Shown here one piece after another: positions 12,059 through 24,961 of a stretch of DNA of 64,000 bases. Both the position numbers and the translations under genes were made by a program. The notes beneath the pieces are model-generated. The model saw only the letters and a list, made by a program, of their open reading frames with translations. It did no database searches and was not told where the DNA came from. The stretch comes from Mactra quadrangularis (lineage: Eukaryota > Mollusca > Bivalvia > Venerida > Mactridae). Positions within the stretch are counted from its first letter, which is position 1, and every line of letters starts with the position of its first letter. The stretch is from positions 42,035,570-42,099,569 of the forward strand of contig CM046294.1 in NCBI GenBank assembly GCA_025267735.1, in the 5' to 3' direction.

Positions 12059-12183
12059 ATATAAGAGCCATCTATTGCATAAAGTCACTTAGAAATCTTG
12101 ATTAAATGCAAATTCTACTCAGACTAGTTTTGGTAAGTGTCAAATTGGACAAGAATGAAATCACATGATATATTCGTTGAGAC
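12059..12183. other. Short spacer
   Basis: AT-rich sequence between the SINE and the TIR element; nothing recognised. Confidence 0.4.
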
Positions 12184-13378
12184 AATTGACCTTACGCCAG
12201 AATTTGATTGACAGCTCCTATTAGCCAATCAGCGTCCGGCATTTGATACCCTGATGCTTATCTAAGATAAGCGGCTTATCGGCCGCCATTTTGTCCGACA
12301 TCTGGTCTTGACGGACATCAAATTTCTTATGTGTTAGCATGGACCCTATATACAGTTATATAGGGTTCTCAGTGAAAGTTACAGAATAAACTCAATAAAA
12401 CAAATTATAATGGTCAAAATATGTACACATGGGGTCTATAAATACTGTGATAAAAGTATAAACTACATAATAATCTGACGACAATAAATACAAGTATGTA
12501 ATAAATCAGGTTGAAAATTACATTTTCATGCATGTTTACCCCCAAAATGTACCACAAAGATCTATGGACCCACCCCTTAACTTTTTATTTCTCAGCATAT
12601 TTTATCACCTATACACCATTTTAAGGATTACATGTATATAAAGTTGTTATCGTGTGTATCCAACAGTTTTCTGATTTATGAAGGATTTCTACAAACGTTC
12701 AATGTGAGATGCGATCTTTGATAATTTTTGCGCATATAATGTTTTTTGTTGGAGCAAATGAACCTACCTTTATTTTTAATATATACCAATGGATATTATA
12801 AAAAAGGGAATCATTTGAAAGTTATGACAATGTCATTTTCAGACAAATTAATCTTTAGGAACTATGATATCTCGTAAATGATATGCATGTATTTGAACAC
12901 AACTCCGTCTAGATAGCCCTTAATACCCACCCCTTAACTTTTTTATTTCTCGACATATTTTAATTAACTCTACATTATTTGATAGCTAACGTAATGTAAT
13001 ATTTTTTTCATGTTTTACTGTTTAAAATCCATACATTCAAACGACTATTACCAGCGTTCAAATTTAAGTGTATTCTTTCAACTTGCTCATTCTTTGTGCG
13101 TATATTTTTTGTTGGAGCAAATGGACTCACATTTAATTTGAATATTTATGAATGGATATTCATAAATAATATATCATTTGATAGATGAGATAATGCCCTT
13201 TTCAAAAATATTAAGTTTATCGAAATCGGATGACAAGTTAGTAAATAGCATGCATTTGAACTTGTTACTTTCAAAACATAGACAATGGTTAGGGACATAG
13301 ATTAATCCCTGATAATGTCGGACAATGTACCACGTGTATCGGTGGGCGGAGCATAGGTATTCTGGCGTAAGGTCAATT
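12184..13378. mobile_element. 1.2 kb terminal-inverted-repeat element, non-autonomous
   Basis: Perfect 20 bp inverted ends: aattgaccttacgccagaat at 12,184-12,203 and its reverse complement at 13,359-13,378. Imperfect inverted similarity continues inward; both arms contain ttgtccgacat about 90-110 bp in. The outermost aatt may be the target duplication. The interior is an imperfect tandem dimer. No transposase ORF was seen, so it would be mobilised in trans. The superfamily cannot be assigned from the sequence alone. Confidence 0.8.
12569..13270. repeat. Imperfect tandem dimer (~357 bp units) inside the TIR element
   Basis: Unit 1 is 12,569-12,925 and unit 2 about 12,926-13,270. Each begins cccaccccttaactttt.tatttctc. 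Each then contains ttttttgttggagcaaatg, atggatat and atcatttga, and ends with a gatatgcatgtatttgaac or agcatgcatttgaac string. Confidence 0.7.
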
Positions 13379-13710
13379 ATATTTGAATTTCATTAATGTT
13401 ATCGGTACAAACGTACATATTCTGTTTGACAATGATGTTTATAAAGTGATTGCACTAATGGAAAATACAAATTGAAATGACACTTTAATGAACAGGATTT
13501 CTAGACTTGTATGTAGTATTGAATGTGATATTATTTCTATTTGATTTTTGTCTGCTTTTGACGAGTGGTATAATGGTATGACGACGTCTGTTGACAATTG
13601 CTTGTCTGGTTAAGGTTTACACATTGTGATATTGCATATTTATGTTACAAGTTTTATTATTGCAACAGATATGGATGTATATGTAGTCATTTATTGAGTA
13701 TTTGTCGTAA
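13379..13710. other. Unique spacer
   Basis: AT-rich; no gene or repeat recognised. Confidence 0.4.
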
Positions 13711-13905
13711 TCGCGGGCGGAGCATACTTTCGTAGAGCTTGGTCAGGAAAATTATTTCTACGGCAACTCTCTCTCTCTCCTACCAATGATTTTTAATTAT
13801 GCAGGGCATTTAGCCTTTCCAGGAGGAGTGAGTAGGTTGACTGACCGCCGTTATATGACCTATACAATGTGTTGCTACGGCGTTAAACCCAACACAAACA
13901 AACGG
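13711..13905 (+). mobile_element. 5'-truncated tRNA-Lys-like SINE with internal deletion
   Basis: Begins at the last bases of the tRNA-like head (cgggcggagcatac) and carries ctacggcaactctctctc, then jumps from gcagggca directly to tttagcctttccaggagg, losing about 75 bp of body. It ends ggcgttaaacccaacacaaac. The ORF at 13,786-14,010 is only SINE sequence read through. Confidence 0.85.
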
Positions 13906-14295
13906 AAAACAAATACTGACAAATGCCTTACTGCATGCAGAGGGGTAAAATGGAAAATGCAGTCTACAAAATTACTAGGTGTCTGGTTGCCCGAGACAAC
14001 TATGGTTTAGTTCGGGCAACTAAAAATTCCTTTTGGGAAACCAAAATCTGCAAATTGAGATATAATTCTTATTCTTAAAATGATTTGTTCGGATAACCAC
14101 TTTCATATCCTAATTTCATAGAATGAGAATAGATGTTATGTACCAAGCGACTCTTCGAATAATGCAGTTCCCGCAAGGGAATCAAATTCACGAAATATAC
14201 CATGGGTATTATCTGCTCACGGGGACTATTTATAAACATACTGAATGTCAAATGGTCTGTTGAAATCTGTTCTTTTATGTAAATGCATCACCTTG

Positions 14296-14589
14296 TTCAC
14301 CTACTTGCTTTGGTTTTCTTTGTTGGGTTTTACGCCATAGAAACACATTTTCCTCCTAGAAATGCTAAATCTCTGGATGTTAACAAACTACTAAGCGCAT
14401 ACTTTCGTCAGTGACTGACAACTGTCCTACATAATTAAATATCATTGGAGGGAGAGATAATGGCCGTAGAAATAATTTCATGATCAAGCTCAACGAAAGC
14501 ATGCCCCGCCCAAGAATAGAACCCACGACCCCTCGATCAGTAGATTTGCGTGCTACCAACTGAACTAGCCAAGCGGCTTTCACCTACTT
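14296..14589 (-). mobile_element. tRNA-Lys-like SINE, minus strand, 11 bp target duplication
   Basis: The body at 14,307-14,578 is flanked by perfect ttcacctactt copies at 14,296-14,306 and 14,579-14,589. On the minus strand the head (gccgcttggctagttcagttgg) shows a decayed A box, and the B-box region is ggttctattc. The ORF at 14,380-14,583 is the SINE translated. Confidence 0.92.
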
Positions 14590-14627
14590 AGTTGGAAAGT
14601 CAAATATCCAAAGTATATAAATGTGTA

Positions 14628-15046
14628 CTACTTTCTAGTTGTGTAACGGTTAACCGATATACCGGTTAATAATGCAATACGAATTCTAATGGTTTTTAAC
14701 CGGTTCCCTTTTCCTTGAACCGGTTTTTTTGTAGTTTTAGGTTGTACTGTTTATTTTGAACTTAATCTGAAAGTTAAATGTTTAAATAAGTGTTAAAATG
14801 TGTTGAATACTTGAAATAATCTTAATTAAGGTTAAACATTTAGTCAAATGAGAGAAATATATATTCAGAAGTTCGTTTCAAAATATGCATTTTTCTAACA
14901 TATAGGCTATTTTACACAAGTTATTCGCCATTTGAATAAAGATCATTTTAAACACATATATGCGTGTTATGCTGATCCAGTTAAGGTACGTATTGCAGTA
15001 TATTGCAATACGAGTTTTACCGTATTGTTACACTCCTACTACTTTC
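14628..15046. mobile_element. hAT-type MITE with 8 bp target duplication
   Basis: The element spans 14,636-15,038 (403 bp), with ends tagttgtgtaacggt and, as reverse complement of the other end, taggagtgtaacaatacggt. The 8 bp direct repeat ctactttc at 14,628-14,635 and 15,039-15,046 is a perfect target duplication. An 8 bp duplication with short gtgtaac-type TIRs fits the hAT superfamily. The interior has ggttaaccg/accggttaa palindromic strings and no ORF. Confidence 0.85.
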
Positions 15047-16926
15047 ATATGACCTGTATATGTAAATAAGATCACGATAGTCATTTAGACAAGAAAGTTA
15101 ATTTCATTCTATGAATTAGTACAGTATTCATCATAATGATAATCTGCAATCAGTCAATTGATGGTTTTCTCTTAATATGACATCATTAAGATTATAGGAA
15201 GCGATACTATTTTCATTTCACTGCCATTACGAACTGACCGACATTATTATTATAAATTATAATATTGGATTAAGTGTGACACAGTTATTGCGACGTTAAA
15301 CTGGTCTTCGCTGGATAGGTAGCTCCATATTTTGCAAGTAACATGAAAAATATACGTAGATATTTCCTTGATCGAGTTTCTTTGTTCTACTCGCTACGAA
15401 CTGAACAAATGAGAAATATATAGCTTCACATTGGTTAAAGTAAAATCCAAGTATACCTTGTTGTTTCCTTAAGGAAGAAACGTTATTCTACAAGCTAATG
15501 ACTGTAGAACTTGAGAACCAGGAAGCGGACTTGAGACAAGAACTGGTTTCACAATCGACTGGATTTGTGAATGAATTGTGTTTGAACCAAGATCAACGTG
15601 CATATTCTTAGAAACACGCAATATTTCTATTCTGGTTTTGAGTAGCTTAAGGTTTCGTTTAATATTCTATTGTTTGTTTCTATTTATAAATACTTACTGA
15701 TAGAAGTGTTGCTTCTTACAGCTCTAAACATGATATACTAACGTCAAATGTTAATGTTTTTTCCTATTGTTAGGAAAAGTTCAATGAACAATACTAATTC
15801 ATGTTTTTGTGCAATCTGTATAATAATATACTTCAAATCCCAACTTCATGCTGTGGCATGCAATTTCCTGATGAGACTCTGAGATCGATATTTTGCAGTT
15901 AGAGTAAAAAACAGACATAGAGACAAAAAGAGAGACAGAGGAAGAGAGGCGCTTTTAGATTTTCAATATAGTTATGATTACTTGTCACTGTAAGGCTTTG
16001 CTTGTCTCCAAGTTATATCAGTGAGCTGTAACCTTTATGTGCCTGTGTGCCGTTAAATCATCACGTAGCGAAAAGTATTTATTAATTAAGTATTGTTTGA
16101 TATAAGCTGGTAGATAATTTGGTGCGTATGTGCAAGAAATCTCATCGAGTTGTCATGTTGATATAGATGGAGATTTGGCTTTTAAAGATATTATGTATTC
16201 AAGTGGAGAGCAAGCTCACAGACATCATCAATACGTTCCGAAATGGTCCTATTACGTAATAATAATAAAGACTTTATATGACGAGGCTGCACATAAATTT
16301 GAATAATCTTCCATGTGGACCTCTTGTAAAACATGAACGATGTTGACTATATTACATAACCCTAAAGATAATTGCAAAAATGAATTTGGTTATTGCTGAG
16401 CTACCCTTTTTGACGTCTTTTCAATTTTATTAATGACTTCGTATAACCTTTGAAAGCCAGATTTATCTTAATACTTTTTTGGCTTAGTCGAACATGGTCC
16501 GATTTTCAGAGTATTTGCTAAATACTTTACAATAGTATTGTAATATCACTCGAGTGAATTATAAGTTAGAAAGCCATTTTGTCTTGTACTTTATTCCGCT
16601 AAACGATGACTGGAACTGGATGAAGGAGAAATAAGAATTTCTAAAATAGCTTCAAGTTCCAAGTTTTACCTTTGCAGTAAAAGCAGTACATACCATTTGA
16701 AACTTATTATATGCATAAAGTCGGTTACACGTTATTATTTGCGAACAAGTTTAACGCGGAAATAGTGTCTGACATCGAAAGCCTGAGATATATGTGTGAT
16801 TTATTTGACATTAACATTATATTTGTCTGTATTAGAAACGGTCTGTATCTAAGGGGAAAGTCCAAGTGATATGTTTTCAAAAAGCCAGACGAAAATATTA
16901 CGTGACATGACATTTGTTCCATAATT
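15047..16926. other. Unique spacer, no gene seen
   Basis: AT-rich. The minus-strand ORF at 16,725-16,922 has no recognisable motif. It ends where block X homology begins. Confidence 0.5.
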
Positions 16927-17295
16927 ATTATGACTATACTGTAATAATTAACTTGAGCTGTGAGACCAATTAAATTTCTATCGCCTTTTTAACATTTGAA
17001 AATTCCCTGGGAATGATTATTTTTCCAGTTTACACTTATGTGAGGCTAGTATAACATTAACTAACTAAATTACGTGATTCGCATCTCTAAAACGACTTTT
17101 TCTAGAGTCGAGGAATTTTTGTTGTAAATCAAAATTAATTGTAAGAAAAGGTTTTGTAGAATTATTAATAAGGATAGTTTTTACAAATTCGATTGTATGA
17201 TGCTGAAACCAAATGGAAAATAGGTCATACAGTGTTTTACAAAAGTTCTTGGAAAAAATAGATGTTCAGAAAACTGATCTATCATACGGCAAGTC

Positions 17296-17313
17296 ATTTT
17301 ACTATAGTAAAAT
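17296..17313. repeat. 18 bp perfect palindrome
   Basis: attttactatagtaaaat reads the same on both strands and is kept unchanged in X' near 54,733-54,750. It may be a chance AT palindrome. Confidence 0.6.
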
Positions 17314-20300
17314 CGTTTTCAAGTAACATAGCTCGAATCATATGTTGTCAAACTTAAAAATGCTGTTTTTGGAATTATTTTTATATGTTTTTATACAATG
17401 CCCACCCAACGTCTGAAGACAAAGGCACTTTGATTAAGTTCTTTAATTTCAATACTTAAATTTTGTGTAAAACCGTTATTTAGATATATTATGTTAATAT
17501 ATGGTGGATGGTTAAATGAATTAAAAGATAATTTCCTGTATGTTAGGATAAATAAACATGTAAATTGCAGTAGCAAAATTGATAAACTGAAGAAGACCTG
17601 TGGCCGAAATGTTTTAGAATAAACAAATTAAGAGTAGAACAGTGGTAAAATGAAAACAAAATGATTAAAGGTACGTTTATCATTTTCATAAGATACAACA
17701 TCTTACATCCTAAAGCCCCAAAATCTATTATCTAATGAATTATTTTCCGTAACACAGTTTTTAGCTACTTTAATAGTCCTACATATAAATAGAAACTTAA
17801 CAAAAAAAGCAGAACTAAAAAGCATTTACAAAATAATCAGTTATCTTTTTTTGTAAAAAAACATTTGATAGACCTGCACAGTGAAAATGTCTCCAAACTT
17901 GTGTGACCACTGTATGTGTAATTCGACTTTAGAAACAAAATTGCTTCTAAACAATGTCGGTACATATGTACTCAGTAAAACAATTTGATTCGATGTTTGT
18001 AAGAACATAGATTGGCATGTAAGTAAATTTATGTAGTCGAGTTTGGTTAAATGAGGGAGAAAAGTAGAAGTGTTTCATTCATTTAATACAATAAAGTAAA
18101 ATAGACAGCATGTGCTTCCTGATTCCAAATAGATTGATTTTGTAACTTATTGAGTCTCATGGGCTACATGGGAATAATTTCACTGTCTGTGTGTTCTTGG
18201 TTTCCAGTTTTAATATACTTTGTAAGAGTTAGTGTTTGGTGCATTGGTATAAAAGATTGTTCAATGAACATATTGTCTGTACTTAATTAATTTATTACAC
18301 AATTTAAACAATTCAATGCAGAAATGAATGAGGAAATGTGTCTTTGAAATCAATTTTTTTTGTTTTACAAGATCGTCTTAGTTAGAGTGCTTAATGCTAT
18401 GTGGCTTTTATATGTGATCAGTGTGGGTTTGAATATATATATTCATATATGTAAATATATATATATAGATGAAATATTTGTCCAGATCAAAAAGGAAAAT
18501 ACGTCATTCTAAACGTTTGCGTGTATGTTAATATTGGCTTTGTCGATTAATCGTCGATTCTCCCTAATATTTCATGCTTGTTCTTTACTATGCCCTACAA
18601 ATATGCCTCTATTTAACGTTCCACCTAAATATGCTCACACTTAAGTGTGCCTAACAAAATTAAATGGATAAATTAAGTTATAAAGAATCTGATCATGTAT
18701 ATCGCTAGTAATTTTTCTATGATTAAAGTTTATTCATGTAAAAAATTGAATAATATGCTAATTAACTAAATTTAAAAAATGCTGAGTTTCAATTTGCTCA
18801 GAGCATTCTTTGCTTATTTCTTTGTTTTCATTGGGAAAATGTGTCAAAGTAAGCTAACACAATTATGTATTGTCACAAACATACGTTTTGTTAATGTTAT
18901 TGAATTTGATTTTGAGGATTAACTTGGTACTGTAACCATGTATAATTACGGTATTAAAGACTCATTACAGCTTAATATTGACACGGCATGTGTTTTGTAG
19001 TTAGAGATAATTGGAAAAAGAACACGTAAAGTAACGTTAATCTGATATGATGTCGAGTTCAATGATTGCTTCATAAGGTATTGACTCCTAAGGTCTTATT
19101 TTGTCACGAACAATATTATTTGACAAAAGAAACGTGTCAGGTTGTACAAACATACTAAAGAACAAACTAATTTATAAATGGATTAAAACCACTGTATTTG
19201 TCTACGCAGGCATCAAAAGTGTCTAAAAACCAAAGTCATTAAATTAAACATGCATTAGATACAAACAGTGTGGGATTTTTGTAAGGTTAAACTTTGACAA
19301 ATTGCAAATTATCTTAAAAGCGTGTCCATTTAAAAAAAGGTTTTGTTAACGTTGACCACCAAATTTGGTAAAAAACAAATATTATGTAATTTTGTGAAAG
19401 TGTTTTTATCACAAACTTCGTTTAAAACATAATGTAATTTAACCTATTATTTAAGTATTGACAACCAAATCTTACTTCTTGCATTTTCGATCTATTTTCA
19501 ATTTGAAAAGAAATGAAATCATTGACGAAAGTAAGTGAAAATGACATTTCTTATCAGAGGTTTTTGAAATAATATAAAATGCATGTGTAACTAGATCAAT
19601 GTTTATTTTCTTTTTTTCTATTTTCTTTACAATTCATGGACAATGTCAGCCTTGATATAAGGATCTTAAATGTAATTGCCTAAGGTCGGACAATGTCTCT
19701 TGTAAACATACGGTCTACAGTTCAAATTCGTGACTTATAGAATAAAGTTTGCATTGAAATTAGACAAAAATCTCAAGATTATGTCGTTGGCTTTAAGTTC
19801 AATAAGTTCATAATTGTGTGAACTCTTATGTCCATTTATTGAAAATGTCACAGACTATCTTTCGAACAAATTAAACAAAGGACTTAATAAACTCACATTG
19901 ATAACAGTAAATGTCAAATACAAAGGAACATATTTTACTATACTTATATGTCACGCCGTTTTTATAAAACATTATAGAAGAAAATGTTACTAGTCTAGAC
20001 ATAATTGGATTCAGTTTCTGTTTCTGTCGTTTAAACTGAAATAATCACCCAGAATTAAATCTACTAAGGTCAGGGTTAAAACCTTTTAGTTTTCACTAAT
20101 AATCTGTCATCCCAGTTCATCATTAATGACAACGTCTTTTATTTCTAGTTCATCTTTGTTGTCTTAAATAACTTCACAAACAAACGCTGAGAATGCAAGC
20201 GTACAGGTGCTGACAGACGTTACACTCCTCACAGTACATTACGTAAATGATGAAAATACGTATACGAAATGTTTTTAGGAGTTTAGACTTCTTGATGAAA

Positions 20301-23300
20301 AGTTTAGAGGATTATACATTTCAGTTCGATTATAAAATAAGTTTTTTTATTCTTAAATGAATCACTTTAGAGTACGCTTCCTGATTCCAGAGTACTGATG
20401 AAGCTTCTTGTTCAAGGAAACAACGTCTTCAACTTCAAATATTGTGTTGCTTTAACTCTCTTAGTAGTTTTAGAAACACGTACTTCAGCAATTTCAATTT
20501 TTATCAATACTTCTTGTTATCGCATGAAAGGAATGCTGATATTAGATGTTTATTACATACGGGCGGGCATAAAACAATTAAACAAACAATCAGTGTAAGA
20601 CATCAAAGTGGTGAAAAAGTTTTATAAAAGATGATGTGTACGTTTACTATTCATGCGATCTCGTTTTAGCACGAAACTACAACATTTAATTTGAAGTTCT
20701 AAGGAAATCGTCGTAAACGTGTTGGTATCTTTGTCACGTCTAGCAGTTTTTTACGCTGAATATGTACGAGATGAATTTATTAATTGAATCAACGTTCAGC
20801 ATATTCCCAAAATAATTGAATATTCTAATTTATTCCCAATATAATTCACGTTTTTTGGATATCAATTCTTAGAGTTATAACATAATGTCTAGAATGGTAA
20901 ATGTTACCAAATTCTTTGTTCGTAAAAAAATTGTGTTAGGGTTCGACTGTATAAGATTTTTCACTGTAAACTGGTAAATAAAACACAAGCTTCGGCTTTT
21001 ATTGAAATAATAGCCATATTTTGTAAGAGTTTGTGGCAGTTACAGACATTTAATCGTTATTTGTATAATTTATATAATGATTTAATCGATGTTTATTTTA
21101 TTTAAGTTGTTGTTTGGCATTGGATAGCAGACGAATTAAAACATATTGCTTTTTAATTGTTTTGTTTACCAAGTAGATGTTCGTGTCGATGTTTAAAACA
21201 TTAGTTAATTTGCGTTCTTTATTTGTCTTTTATAAACTTTATACCAATGCTTTCCAAAAACCGTGGTCAAACGGTCTCTTTTAAATGAGTTACGTTGTTT
21301 AATGTACAATTTTTAACATTTTTAGAAAATCGCTTTCAAAGTTCTAATTGTCATCATTTCACCTATGTTGGACGAATTCGGAGCAAAACACACCATAAAA
21401 ACGAGCTTAATGAACACTCTGGTAATAATATAAACGAAAACAATTTTTTGTCCCACAACATTTATATTTTTGCCTTCATTGCGTTTGTACATATGGCATT
21501 TTGATTAATTTTCTTTAAACATTTGTTAGTTCAGCACTGCTTTATCGGGACTTACAGCAATGATATATTTTTCCATGTCCATGACAAAGTTAACGTTGGA
21601 TAGTCTTGACAAAATGTGTATGATATAAATTAATTAATTGAATCAACATTTAACAGTTTAACAATATAATTTACACTACGTTTTATGAATATAAAAGTAG
21701 TATTAGCCTGAGTAAAAGGTGATGTCGAAATTTTGTTTGTCTTAAAGAATGAAACATGCTGTTGTTTTTATAAGGTTCGATAACCTTATCTTAAATGGGT
21801 ATTTGGCGCTTTCATTGTTCAGTAGTTATTTAGATGAAAATAATTACGAAATACAATCCATATTTTAAATAGGTGCTAAATTACACAAGTGTTTTTAACC
21901 TTTGCTAGCAGATGGAGTAAATATACTGTCATTTAGTTGTTTTATTCAGTATAGTGTCTCAGTCTGACGTTAAAAAATTGGTTAATTTTTCTCTTCAGCC
22001 GTCTCATATAAATCTAAGTCATATTTGGTTTTCAACAAAATAATAGCAACGTGATCCACGAAGTGATTTGACAAATTTCAAATAATTCTAACACCATTCT
22101 TACGGCAGATTCATAATAAATCTTTCAAAGAAGAAAATGTAGCATTATCCTCCTAACGTTAGTACTAAGATTTGCCTAAATACAATGCCTTCAAAATGTC
22201 CTTGGACATATTTAAGATTAAGTTAAAAATACTTCTTAGTCATCAGTCATAACATTACAGAAACTACTAAATAAATGTCTTTGTTAATAAACACCTATAT
22301 CTTAATGGCATCTTCATTACAATATGTTATGTAATTTACTGTTTGGCAGTGTTTATCATTAATAATTGTCAACGTCTATTTCTCTGACTGTACCCTGTAA
22401 AATAGTTATCAACCTCTACATACTTGTCTAATATCAATGTTTGATATTGGTAAAAGTTTACATCATGAGATATTAACTTCTCAATGATTAACAAAAATGC
22501 AATCTGACAATTACAATATGACGGTAATCCTATTGAAATACACGACAAAAGCCAAATAAAGCAAAGCATATAGACATAAAAAATGATGACGAGAGTATTG
22601 CCAAATCCCTTTGAATAAGATTGCATAACATTATGACCATATAATCTAATCGAAGGATTATTCAATATAATATTCATGTTATTCACACGTATTATTAGAC
22701 AAAGTCTCGTTCTTGACGTTTTCTATTAATTTATTCAGTGAATACTTGTTAAAATGCAGACGTAAAAATTACTCTTGCAGATTTATATACGATACAAATA
22801 TATTACATTACAGCCTTAGGAATTGTTTATAAAATTTATGACATGTAAGCAATTAACATTACAATAGCATTTTTGAATAATTCCAAGTCGATCCAATCGT
22901 CTAATTAACAAGCCTCATATGTGCATTTTCCTCATGAGCATGGGACGACGTTTATCGATAACCTTATGGTAAAAGAAGAATAGAAGGGATTCTTCAACAT
23001 GAAGATATCGTGATTATAAAACAAATCTAAAACTTAAAGATCTCAATCATATGTACTTGTAAATTTATTACATGGATATAACGTAGGTCATCCTTGTACT
23101 TCAAGATGTTCAAATAATCAAATGTTTGTGGATTTAGAAAATATATGTTTCCCCAAGGCAAATTTTGGGACAAACACTCTTGGAATAAAAGCTGATAACG
23201 TCACTGAGATAACCAACATGAACAACCTCTTGAATATGTAAGCATATATCCTCCTACGAGTAATTTGTTGATAAAGTAAACTAAATGTCAAACAACATTA

Positions 23301-23582
23301 AAAACCGCTAGAGGCAGCAGATTTGCATCACTTATAATTTATACGTACAGAAGCCTTCACGACTAGGCTTAAATTTTATAAGATATATACATACTTCATA
23401 AAAGGGATAAGTAGACAATCTGACAGCTGTCTGGTGTAAACATGAACGAGTCTATGAAATAGAATGTTAAAACTTCTAGCCCACATATCTGATCACTTTT
23501 GTGCATTTCATAATTATCTGTCAGATATTGTAGTTGTTTTAAGTGTATGAATCATAAATATTTTAATGGAATGTAAGAAACA
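17314..23582. other. Non-coding part of block X
   Basis: AT-rich; includes an (at)n run near 18,437-18,470 that is also in X'. ORFs at 17,391, 20,398, 20,442 and 21,295 have no recognisable domain. The 105-codon minus ORF at 22,369-22,686 is interrupted by a stop in X', and its differences alter many amino acids. Confidence 0.5.
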
Positions 23583-24123
23583 TAAAGGCGTAAAGCTCAT
23601 TTAAAGATATATAAGTGACGAAATTAAAGAAAATTAATTTTGCAAAAAAAACATTATTGACATATTGTATTTATATCTAAATAGTTTTTGACATGTTAAA
23701 AAAATTAAAAAGTATCCGCCTCTTGATTTAATTCAATTATGAAATTTCATAAATATTTTAAGACATGCCATGTCCTAAAAGATTTAAAATCTGCGCCGAA
23801 AATTACCAGTCGTTTCCGTAAGTCACGTGACTCGCATATTTAAAGACACTACTTATAAATCCTGGACATCAAGGGAAAATTGTAGTATAGTGGTTATATC
23901 ATAATAGTCGTGAAAATTTCAAGTATTACATGTTTCATGACTTCATCGTGTTTGCTGGCAGGTGAAATAAATTGAGGTCCGTTCATAGGTAAATTTTGAA
24001 TTTGGTTGTTTGGTAAATATAAATTATACATGTTTATGCAAACTATACATTTTTATGAAATAATCATTGCTCTTGTATAAACTCATTTTTATCCTACTAT
24101 AAAACAAAATACAGTCAAGTAAA

Positions 24124-24285
24124 ATGGCTAGAAGAAGGATAGTTACGTTTGTCTCAAATGATCAACATGAAGTACTAAGGTCTTTCATTCGTGACAGAAA
24201 TTGGGATGTTGTTATTGAAGTTGTAAAACTTCCTCCACCACCTAGAACACAGCATTTTCGGGGGTTTATTGATTGTCCTGAATGA
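24124..24285 (+). CDS. Short ORF of unknown function (53 aa)
   Basis: I do not recognise this protein. The ATG sits in a favourable context (aagtaaaATGGC). The 53-residue product starts MARRRIVTFVSNDQHEVLRS, is basic at its N terminus and has a run of four prolines (residues 37-40). The same frame continues past the stop with FCSPCITNEHLG, so it may be a damaged longer frame with a Cys-rich stretch. It lies 100 bp upstream of the P2X7 C-terminal-like piece on the same strand and could be part of the same decayed gene. It is absent from X'. Confidence 0.25.
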   Translation: MARRRIVTFVSNDQHEVLRSFIRDRNWDVVIEVVKLPPPPRTQHFRGFIDCPE

Positions 24286-24385
24286 TTCTGTTCACCATGT
24301 ATAACAAATGAGCACTTAGGACTGGTGGCCTAAAGGGAATAAAGATAGACATATCTTGAATTCAAGATAAAGATAATGCCTCTAA

Positions 24386-24586
24386 GTGTGTTTCTTGGCT
24401 ATGTTATGCAATCGGGGAGTTTGGAGGGATCCAAGATACATAGACAGGAGGGCATTTGCGAGACTGGCACGAGGCAACCCCAGATTTCATCAGCGTGAGC
24501 TGATACCTGAGTGCGTACTTGCACAGTGCAAAACTTGGCTACCAAACTCTCTAAACCGTCCATATATGGGTCACAAATGGCGATAA
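24386..24586 (+). pseudogene. P2X7 intracellular-domain-like fragment
   Basis: An open frame begins right after an in-frame stop (24,383-24,385) and runs 66 codons to a stop, with no convincing start ATG. Its sequence fits the end of the C-terminal ballast domain of P2X7 receptors, which also occurs alone in many invertebrate proteins. That domain ends with a YR.AYR.F..W..G....R..IPSCVV..IR..FP...G.Y.GF pattern; here YIDRRAFARLARGNP is followed by IPECVLAQC, WLP and PYMGHKW. GC content is clearly above the surroundings, as expected of former coding DNA. Zinc-binding cysteines expected further upstream are not found. It is probably a last-exon remnant or retroposed fragment. The assignment rests on eye matching only. 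Confidence 0.4.
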
Positions 24587-24633
24587 AACAAGTCGGGAAA
24601 ACATAATAGTTTATACACTGTGGTATCAGCACT

Positions 24634-24961
24634 CGATTGCTTGTTTTTTTTGGGGTTTAACCCCGTTGCACACATTATATAAGTTATATCACGGCGGTCA
24701 GCTAACCGGCTCACTACTCCAGGAAAGGCTAAATCTCTAGATTTAGCTTTTAACCAACTACTAAGCACATACTTTCGTCAGGGACTGACAACTGCGCTAC
24801 ATTATTAAAAATAATTGGTAGTAGGGAGAATGGCCGTAGAAATAATTTCATAACCAAGCTCCACGAGAGTATGCCCCGCTCTAAAATGAAACCTACGACC
24901 CCTCAATCAGTAGACTTGCGAGCTACCAACTTAGCTAATCGGGCGGCTGTACCCGATTGCT
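24634..24961 (-). mobile_element. tRNA-Lys-like SINE, minus strand
   Basis: Body about 24,642-24,950 between direct repeats cgattgct (24,634-24,641 and 24,954-24,961). On the minus strand the head is gccgcccgattagctaagttgg, and the body and ggcgttaaa-type tail are diverged (ggggttaaacccc). It lies within the X-only segment. The ORF at 24,571-24,768 is SINE sequence. Confidence 0.88.

Noticed and set aside
18437..18470. Possible replication or CRISPR-like repeat at AT-rich tandem strings
   Set aside because: It is a plain imperfect (at)n microsatellite without spaced repeats, also present in X'.
22369..22686. 105-codon minus-strand ORF, partly preserved in X' (49,318-49,681), with one hydrophobic stretch
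   Set aside because: The X' copy has a stop codon (tta to taa) at the equivalent of residue ~54 and a one-codon deletion, and many differences change amino acids. There is no sign of purifying selection and no recognised family.
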